Part shown: piece by piece, positions 9,149 to 18,015 of the stretch
Layout: each line of letters starts with the position of its first letter
How positions within the stretch are numbered: the stretch's first letter is position 1
NCBI GenBank assembly: GCA_963806735.1
Contig: CAWEBE010000001.1
Coordinates: 1-64,000, forward strand
Origin: CADEFX01 sp963806735
GTDB lineage: Bacteria; Pseudomonadota; Alphaproteobacteria; Rhizobiales; Hyphomicrobiaceae
Direction of reading: 5' to 3'
Length of the DNA: 64,000 nt
Notes under the pieces: model-generated
What the model saw: only the letters and a program-made list of their open reading frames with translations
Database searches by the model: none
Told to the model about the DNA's origin: nothing
Translations under genes and position numbers: made by a program

Positions 9149-10291
9149 ATGTCGAGACCGGACAAGGCGGTCGAGCCGAGTATGGAAGAGATACTGGCTT
9201 CGATCCGCAAGATCATTTCAGAGGAGCCGATCGGCACTAGGCCCGGTTCCTCCGACGGGCAGGCGCCCAAGGACGCGCTCGGCCGCTACGAGCCCGGCGC
9301 CGATCCCGCGTTGTCAAGCGCGCCCTTCTCGCACGACCCGTACAAACTGAAAGAGTCCGATGCGGTAGGGATCGACGATGTCGTGAAGCTGGCCCAGGGG
9401 ACGGCTTCCGCTTCAACGGCCGGCGACAAGGGTTGGAGTTTCGCAAAACCTACATCCCCAGAGGCTCGGGTGTCGCCTCAGGCATCCAATGGGGCTGCGA
9501 CCGGAAACGCAACGCCGACGCATGTCGGAATGTCGGAGGGCGCGAAGCCGGCCCTTCCGGCATCCCAACGCGATCACAACGGTGCCGGCGGTGGCAGTGA
9601 AATCGCCAGGGCTGCGCCGCGCCAGTCCGATGATGCCGCAAAAGTGCCGAGGCCGAGCGCGGACGCGGATGCTGCGTTGAGCGACGCGCGTGCCAAGATC
9701 GAGCGGCATCTCGGTACCCCGAAGACCGACAATATCGATCGCGCACCTTTGCCCGGGTTGAAGTCGATCCGTGATGCTGAATTCCGTGGAGCCAAGCCGA
9801 GGACGGAACCGGATACCGCCGGCAAACCGGGCGCGGACGGCCTGATGGCGCGGGTGGCGGCGGCCAGCGCGCGTCCCGAAGCTGTGCCGACAAACGAGAC
9901 GGCAGAGCCGGCAAAGGCTGGAACCTCGGTCGCCTCGAGCGGTGCTACCAAGGCTGCGGCTGATGTCAAAGGACCAGCGCAAAAGCCTGCCGAGGGCGCG
10001 GCTCCGGCAAAGCCGGAAGTAAGTAAGGCGCGTGTGCCCGATGCCGCGGCCAGTCCGGCGAATGCCGCGAAGGGGCAGGGCGTCGCTAGTGCGGTTGGGC
10101 AGGCTGCGGTCAATAGCGCGACGGCGCCGGCAGGCGAGCGCGCGCGGGTGTTCGAGGACGCTGTCGCGGAGATGCTGCGGCCCATGCTGCGCGACTGGCT
10201 GGATGCCAACCTGCCCCGCCTGGTGCAGCAGGCCCTGCGCGAGGAGATGAGCAAATCCTCCCTGCCGGGCAAGGATAACACGGGCAGCTAA
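9149..10291 (+). CDS. popZ: PopZ / DUF2497 polar organizing protein
   Basis: A 380-residue protein with the two hallmark ends of alphaproteobacterial PopZ. The N-terminal helix is MEEILASIRKIISEE. The C-terminal helices are ARVFEDAVAEMLRPMLRDWLDANLPRLVQQALREE. The roughly 290 residues between are a low-complexity Ala/Pro/Lys/Asp-rich linker, longer than in Caulobacter. In known members PopZ self-assembles at cell poles and tethers chromosome and cell-cycle proteins. It lies between tolC and valS, the usual position. A GGATGAGG ribosome site precedes ATG 9149. The start is further supported because the conserved helix lies 12 residues in. Confidence 0.9.
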   Translation: MSRPDKAVEPSMEEILASIRKIISEEPIGTRPGSSDGQAPKDALGRYEPGADPALSSAPFSHDPYKLKESDAVGIDDVVKLAQGTASASTAGDKGWSFAKPTSPEARVSPQASNGAATGNATPTHVGMSEGAKPALPASQRDHNGAGGGSEIARAAPRQSDDAAKVPRPSADADAALSDARAKIERHLGTPKTDNIDRAPLPGLKSIRDAEFRGAKPRTEPDTAGKPGADGLMARVAAASARPEAVPTNETAEPAKAGTSVASSGATKAAADVKGPAQKPAEGAAPAKPEVSKARVPDAAASPANAAKGQGVASAVGQAAVNSATAPAGERARVFEDAVAEMLRPMLRDWLDANLPRLVQQALREEMSKSSLPGKDNTGS

Positions 10292-10370
10292 GGGGATCGC
10301 CCGAGGCGTGCCTGCGGCCACCGCCAACCGGTTGACAGCGCCAGAGCGTGGAGCGTACGACCGCCGGGCA

Positions 10371-10510
10371 CTAGAGCAGGATCGTTTCAGATGGAATCGC
10401 ATTCGCGATCCATCTGGGGCGTGAATCCTGCTCTACACATAAAGTTTAGAGTGCGATTTACGGCTCACACGGAAGCGGCAGGGCTTCCATGTGAACCGAT
10501 CGCGCTCTAG
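10371..10510. repeat. Family C intergenic mosaic element (copy 1, two palindromic modules)
   Basis: A CTAG-bounded element. Module 1 is an inverted repeat from TAGAGCAGGATCG to ATCCTGCTCTA, with an inner CGCGATCCATCTGG segment. Module 2 runs from TAGAGTGCGAT to ATCGCGCTCTAG and carries a hairpin centred on GGAAGCGG / GCTTCC. It sits between popZ and valS. Similar elements occur at 22830, 36532, 42660, 53643 and 54069. Confidence 0.8.
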
Positions 10511-10530
10511 CGAAGAGCCAAGGCGATTTC

Positions 10531-13395
10531 ATGCTCGAGAAGACTTATCAGCCCGCCGAGATCGAGGCGCGGATTTATAAGGAATGGGAGAAGGCGCAAG
10601 CCTTCAAGTGCGGCCGCCCCGAGCGTGCGGGCGCGCCCGCGTATTCCATCGTCATTCCGCCGCCGAACGTCACGGGCTCGCTGCATATGGGGCACGCGCT
10701 CAACAACACATTGCAGGATGTGCTGTGCCGCTTCGAGCGCATGCGCGGCAAGGATGTGCTGTGGCAGCCCGGCACGGACCATGCGGGCATCGCCACGCAA
10801 CTCGTGGTCGAGCGGCGCCTGATGGAGCGCCAGCAGCACCGGCGCGACATGGGCCGCGATCGCTTCATCGAGGAAGTGTGGAAGTGGAAGGAGGAGAGCG
10901 GCAGCACCATCATCAATCAGCTCAAGCGCTTGGGGGCATCGTGCGACTGGTCGCGCGAGCGCTTCACGATGGACGAGGGGCTGTCGAAGGCGGTGCTGAA
11001 GGTCTTCGTCGCTCTCTACAACACTGTGGGTCCAGACGGGCGCCGCCTGATCTACAAGGACAAGCGGCTGGTCAACTGGGACCCGGAGTTCCAGTCGGCG
11101 GTGTCGGACCTCGAGGTGGATTCCATCGAGATCAAGGGACACCTGTGGCACTTCAAGTATCCGCTGAAGGACGATCCCTCGCGCTTCATCGTGGTGGCGA
11201 CGACGCGCCCCGAGACCATGCTGGGCGATACGGCGGTGGCGGTGCACCCGGATGACGAGCGCTACAAGGCGCTGATCGACAAGATGTGCGTGCTGCCACT
11301 GGTCGGGCGGGAGATTCCGATCATCGCGGACGAGTATTCCGATCCGGAGAAGGGCTCGGGCGCGGTCAAGATCACGCCGGCGCACGACTTCAACGATTTC
11401 GAGGTGCGTAAAAGGCATCCGGAGATTGGGATCATCAATGTGCTCGACGCCCAGGCGCGCATCATCTCGGCACCGTCCGAGCCGCACCTGAGCGAGATCC
11501 CGAGTGAGCTGCGCGGTCTTGATCGCGTGGCCGCGCGCAAGCGCGTCGTCGAGATGATGGAAGTGCTGGACCTCGTCGAGAAGATCGAGGCACACACGCA
11601 TGCCGTGCCGCATGCGCAGCGCGGCGGCGCAGTGATCGAGCCGTGGCTGACGGACCAGTGGTACGTGGATGCGGCGACCTTGGCCAATCCGGCGATGGCG
11701 GCCGTGCGCGCGGGCAAGGCCCGCATCGTGCCGGAGCGCTTCGCTAATGACTACTTCCGTTGGATGGAGAACATCCAGCCATGGTGCATCTCACGGCAGC
11801 TCTGGTGGGGGCATCAGATTCCGGCATGGTACGGAATAGACATGCAGCCATTCCGGGACGGAGACGAGCTGCATGAGCATCCCCACATCACAAAGGAAAA
11901 GGTGTTCGTTGCCTCGAGCGAGGCAGAGGCTCGCGTACTAGCCGAGGACTACTACCTGCGTGAGGTGGAGTTCTTCACAGATCCAGGCGAATTCAGAAAG
12001 GCGAAGGAGCGATTTGTGGTGGGCTTCAAGGGAGGCTCAGGGCCCGCTCCGCTTATGCGCGATCCCGACGTGCTCGACACCTGGTTCTCGTCCGGGCTGT
12101 GGCCGTTCTCGACCTTGGGATGGCCCGAACAGACACAGGAATTGAAGCGCTACTATCCGACCAGTTCGCTCGTCACGGGCTTCGACATCATCTTCTTCTG
12201 GGTCGCGCGCATGATGATGCTGGGCGTGCACTTCATGAAGGATGTGCCCTTCCATGATGTGCTGATCCACGGCCTGGTGCGCGACGAGAAGGGCCGCAAG
12301 ATGTCGAAGACGACCGGCAACGTCGTCGATCCGCTGGAGCTGATCGACGAGTTCGGCGCCGACGCGCTGCGCTTCTCGATGACGGCCATGGCCTCGCTCG
12401 GCAGCGACGTGAAGTTCGCCAAGTCGCGCATCGAGGGCTATCGCAACTTCGCGACCAAGCTGTGGAACGCGACGCGCTTCGCCGAGATGAACGGCTGCGT
12501 GCGCGTGGCCGGCTTCGATCCGAAGTCGGCCAGGCAAACGCTCAACCGCTGGATCGCCGGCGAGACCGAGCGCGCGGCCAAGGCCGTGGGCGAGGGCATC
12601 CAAGCCTATAAGTTCAATGAGGCAGCGGGCGCACTGTATCAGTTCGTGTGGGGCACATTCTGCGACTGGTACGTAGAGCTGGCCAAGCCGCTTCTGACAG
12701 GCAGTGACGTGGCCGCGCGCGACGAGACGCGGGCCATGACGGCGTGGGTGCTGGACCAGATCCTGAAGCTGCTGCATCCCATCATGCCATTCGTGACCGA
12801 GGAGCTGTGGGCCAAGACCGGCGAGCAGGGTCCGGCACGCGAAAGCCTGCTGGCGCTGGCGCCGTGGCCTGAGCTCACGGGGCTGGCGGACGCGGAAGCG
12901 GACGCCGAGATCGGATGGCTGGTGCAGCTCATCTCCGAGGTGCGCTCGGTGCGTTCGGATGCGAACGTGCCGGCGGCGGCGAAAATCCCGCTCGTCATCG
13001 CCGGTGCCGCCGATGCAACCAAGGCGCGCGCCGGGCGTCACGACGAGACCATCAAGCGGCTGGCGCGGCTGGACAGCATCGCATTCGCGGCAAGTGCACC
13101 GAAAGGATCGGCGCAGATTGTGGTCGGAGAGGCGACCGCGGCGCTGCCGCTGGCCGGCGTCATCGACATGGACGCGGAGAAGAAGCGCATCGCTCGCGAG
13201 ATCGACAAGACCGTCACCGAGATCAAGAAGGTGACGGACCGGCTTGCCAATCCGCAGTTCATGGCCAAGGCGCCGCCCGAGGTGGTGGAGGAGCTGAAAG
13301 AGCGCGGAGCGGACTTCGAGTTCGAAGCAGTCGCGTCTCAAGCTCGCGCTGCAGCGCATCGAGGCGTGAGCATTTCAGGACGGGCGCCTCGCTGA
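10531..13395 (+). CDS. valS: Valyl-tRNA synthetase
   Basis: A class Ia aminoacyl-tRNA synthetase that charges tRNA-Val. Residues 52-55 form the HMGH version of the HIGH motif in PPNVTGSLHMGHALNN. The CP1 editing domain follows (TTRPETMLGDTAVAVHP). KMSKT at residues 590-594 is the second ATP-binding motif. The anticodon-binding and C-terminal coiled-coil domains complete a 954-residue protein. The last 25 or so residues look wrong. The usual ending SRLKLALQRIEA followed by TGA at 13367-13369 lies in a different frame, reached if one base near 13329 is removed. The normal gene would then end at 13369 rather than 13395. The rest is intact. Confidence 0.95.
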   Translation: MLEKTYQPAEIEARIYKEWEKAQAFKCGRPERAGAPAYSIVIPPPNVTGSLHMGHALNNTLQDVLCRFERMRGKDVLWQPGTDHAGIATQLVVERRLMERQQHRRDMGRDRFIEEVWKWKEESGSTIINQLKRLGASCDWSRERFTMDEGLSKAVLKVFVALYNTVGPDGRRLIYKDKRLVNWDPEFQSAVSDLEVDSIEIKGHLWHFKYPLKDDPSRFIVVATTRPETMLGDTAVAVHPDDERYKALIDKMCVLPLVGREIPIIADEYSDPEKGSGAVKITPAHDFNDFEVRKRHPEIGIINVLDAQARIISAPSEPHLSEIPSELRGLDRVAARKRVVEMMEVLDLVEKIEAHTHAVPHAQRGGAVIEPWLTDQWYVDAATLANPAMAAVRAGKARIVPERFANDYFRWMENIQPWCISRQLWWGHQIPAWYGIDMQPFRDGDELHEHPHITKEKVFVASSEAEARVLAEDYYLREVEFFTDPGEFRKAKERFVVGFKGGSGPAPLMRDPDVLDTWFSSGLWPFSTLGWPEQTQELKRYYPTSSLVTGFDIIFFWVARMMMLGVHFMKDVPFHDVLIHGLVRDEKGRKMSKTTGNVVDPLELIDEFGADALRFSMTAMASLGSDVKFAKSRIEGYRNFATKLWNATRFAEMNGCVRVAGFDPKSARQTLNRWIAGETERAAKAVGEGIQAYKFNEAAGALYQFVWGTFCDWYVELAKPLLTGSDVAARDETRAMTAWVLDQILKLLHPIMPFVTEELWAKTGEQGPARESLLALAPWPELTGLADAEADAEIGWLVQLISEVRSVRSDANVPAAAKIPLVIAGAADATKARAGRHDETIKRLARLDSIAFAASAPKGSAQIVVGEATAALPLAGVIDMDAEKKRIAREIDKTVTEIKKVTDRLANPQFMAKAPPEVVEELKERGADFEFEAVASQARAAAHRGVSISGRAPR

Positions 13396-14142
13396 TGTCG
13401 CCATTGGTTCTCGCCGTCATCGCCGTGACCGTCCTGGCCACGTCGTTCCTGTCCGGCATCTTCGGCATGGCGGGCGGCTTGATCCTGCTCGGCGTGCTGT
13501 TGATCTGGTTGGACGTCGCACCCGCCATGATGCTGTTCGGCGCCATCCAGACGACGGCGAACGGGTCGCGCGCGCTGCTGTGGCTGCGCCACGTGCAATG
13601 GCAGATCGTGTGGCGCTACATGATCGGAGCCACAACCGCATTCGTCGCCATGCGCGCAGTCTCGTTCGTTCCGGACAAGGCGACGATCTACCTTGCGCTG
13701 GGCATCCTCCCATTTGCGGCCTTCCTGCTGCCCCGCAACCTGGCCGTGGACATCAGCCGCCCCTATGGTCCCTACGTGTGCGGCTTCGTGATCCTGACGC
13801 TGCAGTTTGTGGCTGGTGCGGCGGGCCATATCCTCGATCTCTTCTTCCAGCAGAGCCGGCTCGATCGCAGGGCCGTGGTCGGCACCAAGGCGATCACGCA
13901 GACGACTGGCCACCTCATGCGCATTGCCTACTTCGGCTCGTTCGCCAGCGCCTACGACGAGTTCGATCCCATGGTGGGGCTATGCCGGGGCCGTCGTTCT
14001 TGCCATCACGGGAACATCGCTGGCCGGCCAAGTGCTGGAGCGCATGACCGACACGCACTTCCGTCTGTGGAGCAAGCGCGTGATCATGGCCGTCAGCGTC
14101 GTCTATCTGACGCGTGGGGTATGGTTGCTGGTGAAGGGGTGA
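13394..14142 (+). pseudogene. TauE/SafE family sulfite exporter-like membrane protein, frameshifted
   Basis: A multi-helix membrane protein of the TauE/SafE family, proposed to export sulfite or sulfoacetate-type anions. It begins SPLVLAVIAVTVLATSFLSGIFGMAGG, the family's first helix and GxxGMxGG loop. It continues through a second half-repeat and ends AVSVVYLTRGVWLLVKG. The frame breaks near 13970: DEFDPMVGL in one frame, PWWGYAGAVVLAITGTSLAG in the next. Deleting one A before TGGTGGGG rejoins them to about 248 residues. It starts at the last codon of valS as read here, or 24 bp after the canonical valS stop. The transported substrate is not known. Confidence 0.8.
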
Positions 14143-14298
14143 GCCCAGGCATTGCCGGCCGCTCTCCACACGCTCGACGTTGCAATCCCTGGGAGAACCG
14201 CCATCTATTGTAACAATGGGGTCGCACCTAGAGGTGGTGCAGGCTGCGGCTTTCGCACCAAGTTGGCTAACGTCCAGGTTCCGAGAGGGATACATCCC

Positions 14299-15420
14299 AT
14301 GGGCTGGTCGATCAGGTTGTTCGACGTTGCCGGCACGGCCGTTCGCATTCACTTTACTTTCTTCCTGCTGCTGGCGTGGATCGGCGCCGTGCACTGGCTG
14401 CGCGGCGGCCCGGCGGAGGCCGTAGATGGCGTCCTGTTCATTGCCATCCTGTTTTTCTGCGTCGTGCTGCACGAGTTCGGACATGTGTTTGCGGCACGCC
14501 GCTACGGCATCAAGACATCCGACGTGACATTGCTACCGATCGGTGGTGTCGCCTCCCTCGAGCGCATGCCGGAGAAACCGGCTCAGGAAATCGTGGTGGC
14601 GCTGGCGGGGCCGGCCGTCAATTTGGTAATCGCCTTGGTCTTGATAGGCCTGCTGGGTGCGCGCTTTGACCTTTCACAGATGGCGCAGCTCGAGCAGGCG
14701 CAATCGACGCTGACCGGCCGTGTGGCGGCGGCGAACGTGGCCCTGCTCGTCTTCAATCTCATTCCCGCGTTTCCGATGGACGGGGGCCGGGTGCTGCGCG
14801 CGCTGCTGGCCGTGCCCATGGGTTATACGCGCGCGACGCGCGTGGCCGCTGGCATCGGGCAGGCGCTCGCGGTTGTGTTCGGCATTCTCGGTCTGCTGGG
14901 CAACCCGCTGCTGATGCTGATCGCGGTCTTCATCTTCTTGGCGGCGAGCGGGGAAGCCGGCTACGTGCAGGCGCGCGACTATATGCGCGGCTATCTGGCC
15001 GGGCAGGCGATGATCTCCGAGTTTCAGACGCTGAGCCCGGGTGCTACGGCAGATGAAGCGGCAGCCCTGCTGCTGCGCACGACGCAGCAGGAGTTTCCGG
15101 TTGTGGACGAAGTGGGTGCACTGCGAGGTTTTCTGACCCGCAACGCGTTGATTGCAGGCCTGGCAAGCACGGGTGGGTCGACGCCGGTGTCCGACATGAT
15201 GCTCAAGGACATCCCGACGGTGCCGCGCAACGCCTGCCTCGACAGCGTCTTCAGCACGCTGCAGCGGGAGCCGCGTGTGGTTGGCGTGGTCGATGCTGGC
15301 CAGCGCCTCGTCGGCTACGTCACGGCGGAGAATCTGACCGAGCTCGTCATGATCCAGTCATCGCGCTCGGCGCGGGTAGAGCAAACCTCGGTGCCGGCGC
15401 CCATGGGGGCGCGCGGCTGA
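14299..15420 (+). CDS. Site-2 protease family (M50) membrane zinc metalloprotease with CBS domains
   Basis: A 373-residue intramembrane protease. The zinc-binding motif is HEFGH at residues 58-62 in a membrane helix. The third ligand motif is NLIPAFPMDGG, with Asp161. About six hydrophobic segments lie in the first 225 residues. Residues about 245-365 form a tandem CBS pair (SEFQTLSPGATADEAAALLL, SDMMLKDIPTVPRNACLD), which usually senses adenosyl ligands. This matches the SpoIVFB-like group with C-terminal CBS. ATG 14299 follows a GAGAGGGA site. Such proteases cleave membrane-bound regulators; the substrate here is unknown. Its function is probably unrelated to the upstream TauE gene. Confidence 0.9.
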   Translation: MGWSIRLFDVAGTAVRIHFTFFLLLAWIGAVHWLRGGPAEAVDGVLFIAILFFCVVLHEFGHVFAARRYGIKTSDVTLLPIGGVASLERMPEKPAQEIVVALAGPAVNLVIALVLIGLLGARFDLSQMAQLEQAQSTLTGRVAAANVALLVFNLIPAFPMDGGRVLRALLAVPMGYTRATRVAAGIGQALAVVFGILGLLGNPLLMLIAVFIFLAASGEAGYVQARDYMRGYLAGQAMISEFQTLSPGATADEAAALLLRTTQQEFPVVDEVGALRGFLTRNALIAGLASTGGSTPVSDMMLKDIPTVPRNACLDSVFSTLQREPRVVGVVDAGQRLVGYVTAENLTELVMIQSSRSARVEQTSVPAPMGARG

Positions 15421-15546
15421 GAGCTCACCCGGTCAATTGCGCGCTCTGCCGCGGTGCACATCTGGCGTCTTGAACGGAATCTGCATCTGCTCTTAAGTTG
15501 AGAATATACTGCGTATCCAAATGCATTTGCTGGTCGGGGGGCCTCC

Positions 15547-16558
15547 ATGCATAACCGACTTTTGCCGCTGCGGCTCTGCTGCTCGGCGCCCTGCTCTGCG
15601 CGACCCAAACCTTCGCACAACAACCGATGTCCGCGTTCCATTCGCGGCAGGCTGAGGCGGTACATTTGAACCCACCCTCGCCCGCTTCAGTGACTTTCGT
15701 CACTCGGATCATGCAGAAGATTGGCCTGCCAATGCGCTTCGAGATTCACTCGGCCAACGTCGCCAATGCGCAGGCGAGCATATCCGGGGGCAAGCGCCAG
15801 ATCCTCTACAACCCGGACTGGATGCTCAACCTGGTGACGAGCGCGCAAACCAACTGGGCCCTGGTGCAGATTCTGGCGCATGAGGTCGGCCACCACCTGA
15901 GCTTCCACGAGGGCTACGGCAGCGATGCTGCGCAGAACCAGGCGCAGGAGCTCGAGGCGGACTATTTTTCGGGATACATTCTAGCAAGGCTCGGCGCTTC
16001 GGTCGATGAAGCAACGATTGCGATGCGGCTATTGCCTTCCGAAGACTCCGATACACATCCGGGATCCCGCCGCAGGATCACCGCCGCGACCAAGGGTTGG
16101 GCGACGCCACCGGCAAGATTGCCACCGGCACGTCGGCGCCCGCCGATCCGGTGCAGCCCGTGTCACCCGTGACGACGACCGGATCGAGCGGCAGCTCGAG
16201 CGGCCAGCCCCGGCGCACGATCTGGAATCACAACGGATCTGAGATGTACCTCGTCGGCGACGGCGCCACCCGGCGCATCTACTATCACCGGCCGCGCCCG
16301 GGCATGCTCGAAGCCGGCGCCCGCTCCGGGACGCTGCTCTTTGCCGGCGATCGCTCGGGATCGAGCTATCGCGGCATCGCGCACATCTTCAACAGTCGCT
16401 GTGGCAAGTTCTACTACGAGGTCATCGGTGGTGTGGAGCCGGGCGATGTGCGCATTGTGCTCTCCGGCAAGGCGCCGGCCGGGCTCGATGCGAGCTGCAA
16501 GCCCACGCGCACGATCGACGATCAGCTGGTCTTTACCTATCTGCGAACCGAGCGCTGA
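15547..16558 (+). pseudogene. Secreted zinc metalloprotease-like protein with HEVGHH motif, two frameshifts
   Basis: Three frames must be joined to see the gene. ATG 15547 opens a signal peptide, MHNRLLPL, that continues as ALLLGALLCATQTFAQQ after adding one base near 15573. The core has LAHEVGHHLSFH, then ELEADYFSGYILARLGAS, which gives the HExxH zinc site plus the downstream Glu of gluzincins of M48 type. A second shift near 16095 (one missing G in GTTGGG) leads into a 150-residue C-terminal domain with paired Cys (NSRCGKFYYEV, DASCKPTRTI) that I do not recognise. The product would be a secreted or periplasmic protease of about 336 residues. Substrate unknown. Confidence 0.7.
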
Positions 16559-16678
16559 TCGCCACCGCCCATCCTGTCCTGCGCCGCTGTCCCGTTGTGA
16601 CTTGAGCGGCGGACACAGCCTTGTGTCTTCGCCTTGTGCGAGCTGCCTGCAAGCATAGCGGACTGCAGCGGGCCCGGC

Positions 16679-17215
16679 TCAGCCCTCGCCGAACCGACGC
16701 AGGCGATCGAGCGCGGTCTGGAGAATGATGGTGGCGGCAACCTTGTCGATGACCTCGGCCCGGCGCTTGCGCGAGGCGTCAGCCGCAATGAGGATCCGCT
16801 CTGCCTCCACGGTCGACAGGCGTTCATCCCACAGCAGGATGGGCAGTGGCGTGAGGCGTGCAAGGTTGCGGGAGAAGGCGCGCGTGGACTGCGCGCGTGG
16901 GCCTTCGGAGGCATCGAGGTTGGCCGGCAGCCCGACGACGAAGCCGCCGATCCGGTGCTCGGCGGCAAGGTCCAACAGGCGCGCCGCGTCGATGGCGAAT
17001 TTCTTGCGCCGAATGGTTTCCAGCGGCGAGGCGATGGTGCGCGTCACGTCCGAGAGCGCCAGCCCGAGGGTCTTGGTGCCAACGTCGATGCCGATCAGGC
17101 GCGCGCCAGTCGCCAGCGCGCCATGAAACTCTTCCGCGGCCAGCGGCGTTCTGCCGTCATCGGCTGCAGAGGCCGCACCGGCGGCGCTTTGCGATTGAGA
17201 TTTGTCGCGCTGCAT
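16679..17215 (-). CDS. ruvX: Holliday junction resolvase-like protein RuvX/YqgF
   Basis: A protein of 178 residues with the RNase H-like YqgF fold. It begins GIDVGTKTLGLALSD, which holds the first catalytic Asp, and continues GFVVGLPANLDASEGPRAQ and LWDERLSTVEAERIL with the Asp-Glu pair, then VIDKVAATIILQTALDR. Members act in 16S rRNA 5'-end maturation and possibly resolve junctions. A disordered Ser/Ala-rich stretch of about 35 residues precedes the fold. ATG 17215 is chosen over a start at 17242 because the longer version would reach into the divergent promoter region. It is divergent from the UPF0173 hydrolase gene. Confidence 0.92.
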   Translation of the reverse strand: MQRDKSQSQSAAGAASAADDGRTPLAAEEFHGALATGARLIGIDVGTKTLGLALSDVTRTIASPLETIRRKKFAIDAARLLDLAAEHRIGGFVVGLPANLDASEGPRAQSTRAFSRNLARLTPLPILLWDERLSTVEAERILIAADASRKRRAEVIDKVAATIILQTALDRLRRFGEG

Positions 17216-17277
17216 GGGGCGCTTATACTCGGACCCTGCCACTATTCCAACGCTATGCTCGACGAAGGTTCGCGCCC

Positions 17278-17970
17278 ATGAAAATCACCTGGTTCGGCCA
17301 CTCCTGTTTCCGCATCGAGACAGGCAGCAGCGTGCTGCTGATCGACCCGTTCCTGAAGGGGAGTCCGACGTTCGGGCAATCGGGCATCGCTTTCGAGGTC
17401 GCGACCAAGGGCGTCACGCACGTGGCGTTGACGCATGGGCATGATGATCACGTCGGCGATGCCGCCGAGATCTGCAAAACGAGCGGGGCAGCGCTGTTCG
17501 CCAACTACGAGCTGGCGTTGCACGTTGGCTCGAAGGGGGCGGAGAAGCTCGAGCCGATGAACACCGGTGGCACGGTGGCGGCAGCCGATTTCGAGCTGAC
17601 CCTTGTCGACGCGCTGCACTCCTCATCGAGCGGCGGCGTATATCTCGGCAATCCCAACGGCATCGTCGTAAAGGCCAAGGAGGGCCGCACCGTTTACCAC
17701 ATGGGCGACACGGAGATGTTTGGCGGCATGGCGCTGATCGCCGAGTTCCACAAGCCTGATGTCGGCATCGTGCCGATCGGCGACCGCTTTACCATGGGCG
17801 CGCGCTCGGCTGCTTTCGCCTGCAAGAAATTCTTCTCGTTCAAGACTATGCTTCCCTGCCACTACGGCACCTTCCCCGGCATGCTCGATCCCGATGCGAG
17901 CACGTTCGTCGCCGAGATGAAGGGGCACAACGTGGCGGTGCCGAAGATCGGGGAGACCGTCACGGTCTAA
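17278..17970 (+). CDS. UPF0173 metal-dependent hydrolase (metallo-beta-lactamase fold)
   Basis: A 230-residue cytosolic protein that matches UPF0173 along its whole length. It opens MKITWFGHSCFRIETGSSVLLIDPFL. It has the metal site LTHGHDDHVGD (HxHxDH), YHMGDTEMF and PCHYGTFPGM near the end. These supply ligands for two zinc ions. The family's substrate is not established. ATG 17278 follows GAAGG and begins exactly where homologs do. It is transcribed away from ruvX and towards the two membrane/spermidine-synthase-like genes, 45 bp ahead of the first of these. Confidence 0.88.
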   Translation: MKITWFGHSCFRIETGSSVLLIDPFLKGSPTFGQSGIAFEVATKGVTHVALTHGHDDHVGDAAEICKTSGAALFANYELALHVGSKGAEKLEPMNTGGTVAAADFELTLVDALHSSSSGGVYLGNPNGIVVKAKEGRTVYHMGDTEMFGGMALIAEFHKPDVGIVPIGDRFTMGARSAAFACKKFFSFKTMLPCHYGTFPGMLDPDASTFVAEMKGHNVAVPKIGETVTV

Positions 17971-18015
17971 GGGCGCATCAGCGGGGCAATAGGGGAGAGG
18001 CGGGAGCTCAGCGGC

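Noticed and set aside
9413..10402. Minus-strand frame across popZ
   Set aside because: An antisense shadow of a conserved gene, with Arg/His-rich composition.
10371..10510. A small regulatory RNA upstream of valS, or a T-box
   Set aside because: The same sequence occurs next to unrelated genes, so it is a dispersed repeat. T-boxes are not expected in this group.
6442..15420. Foreign origin of the Pcm-like to M50 block
   Set aside because: The order matches the ordinary alphaproteobacterial chromosome, and composition is even.
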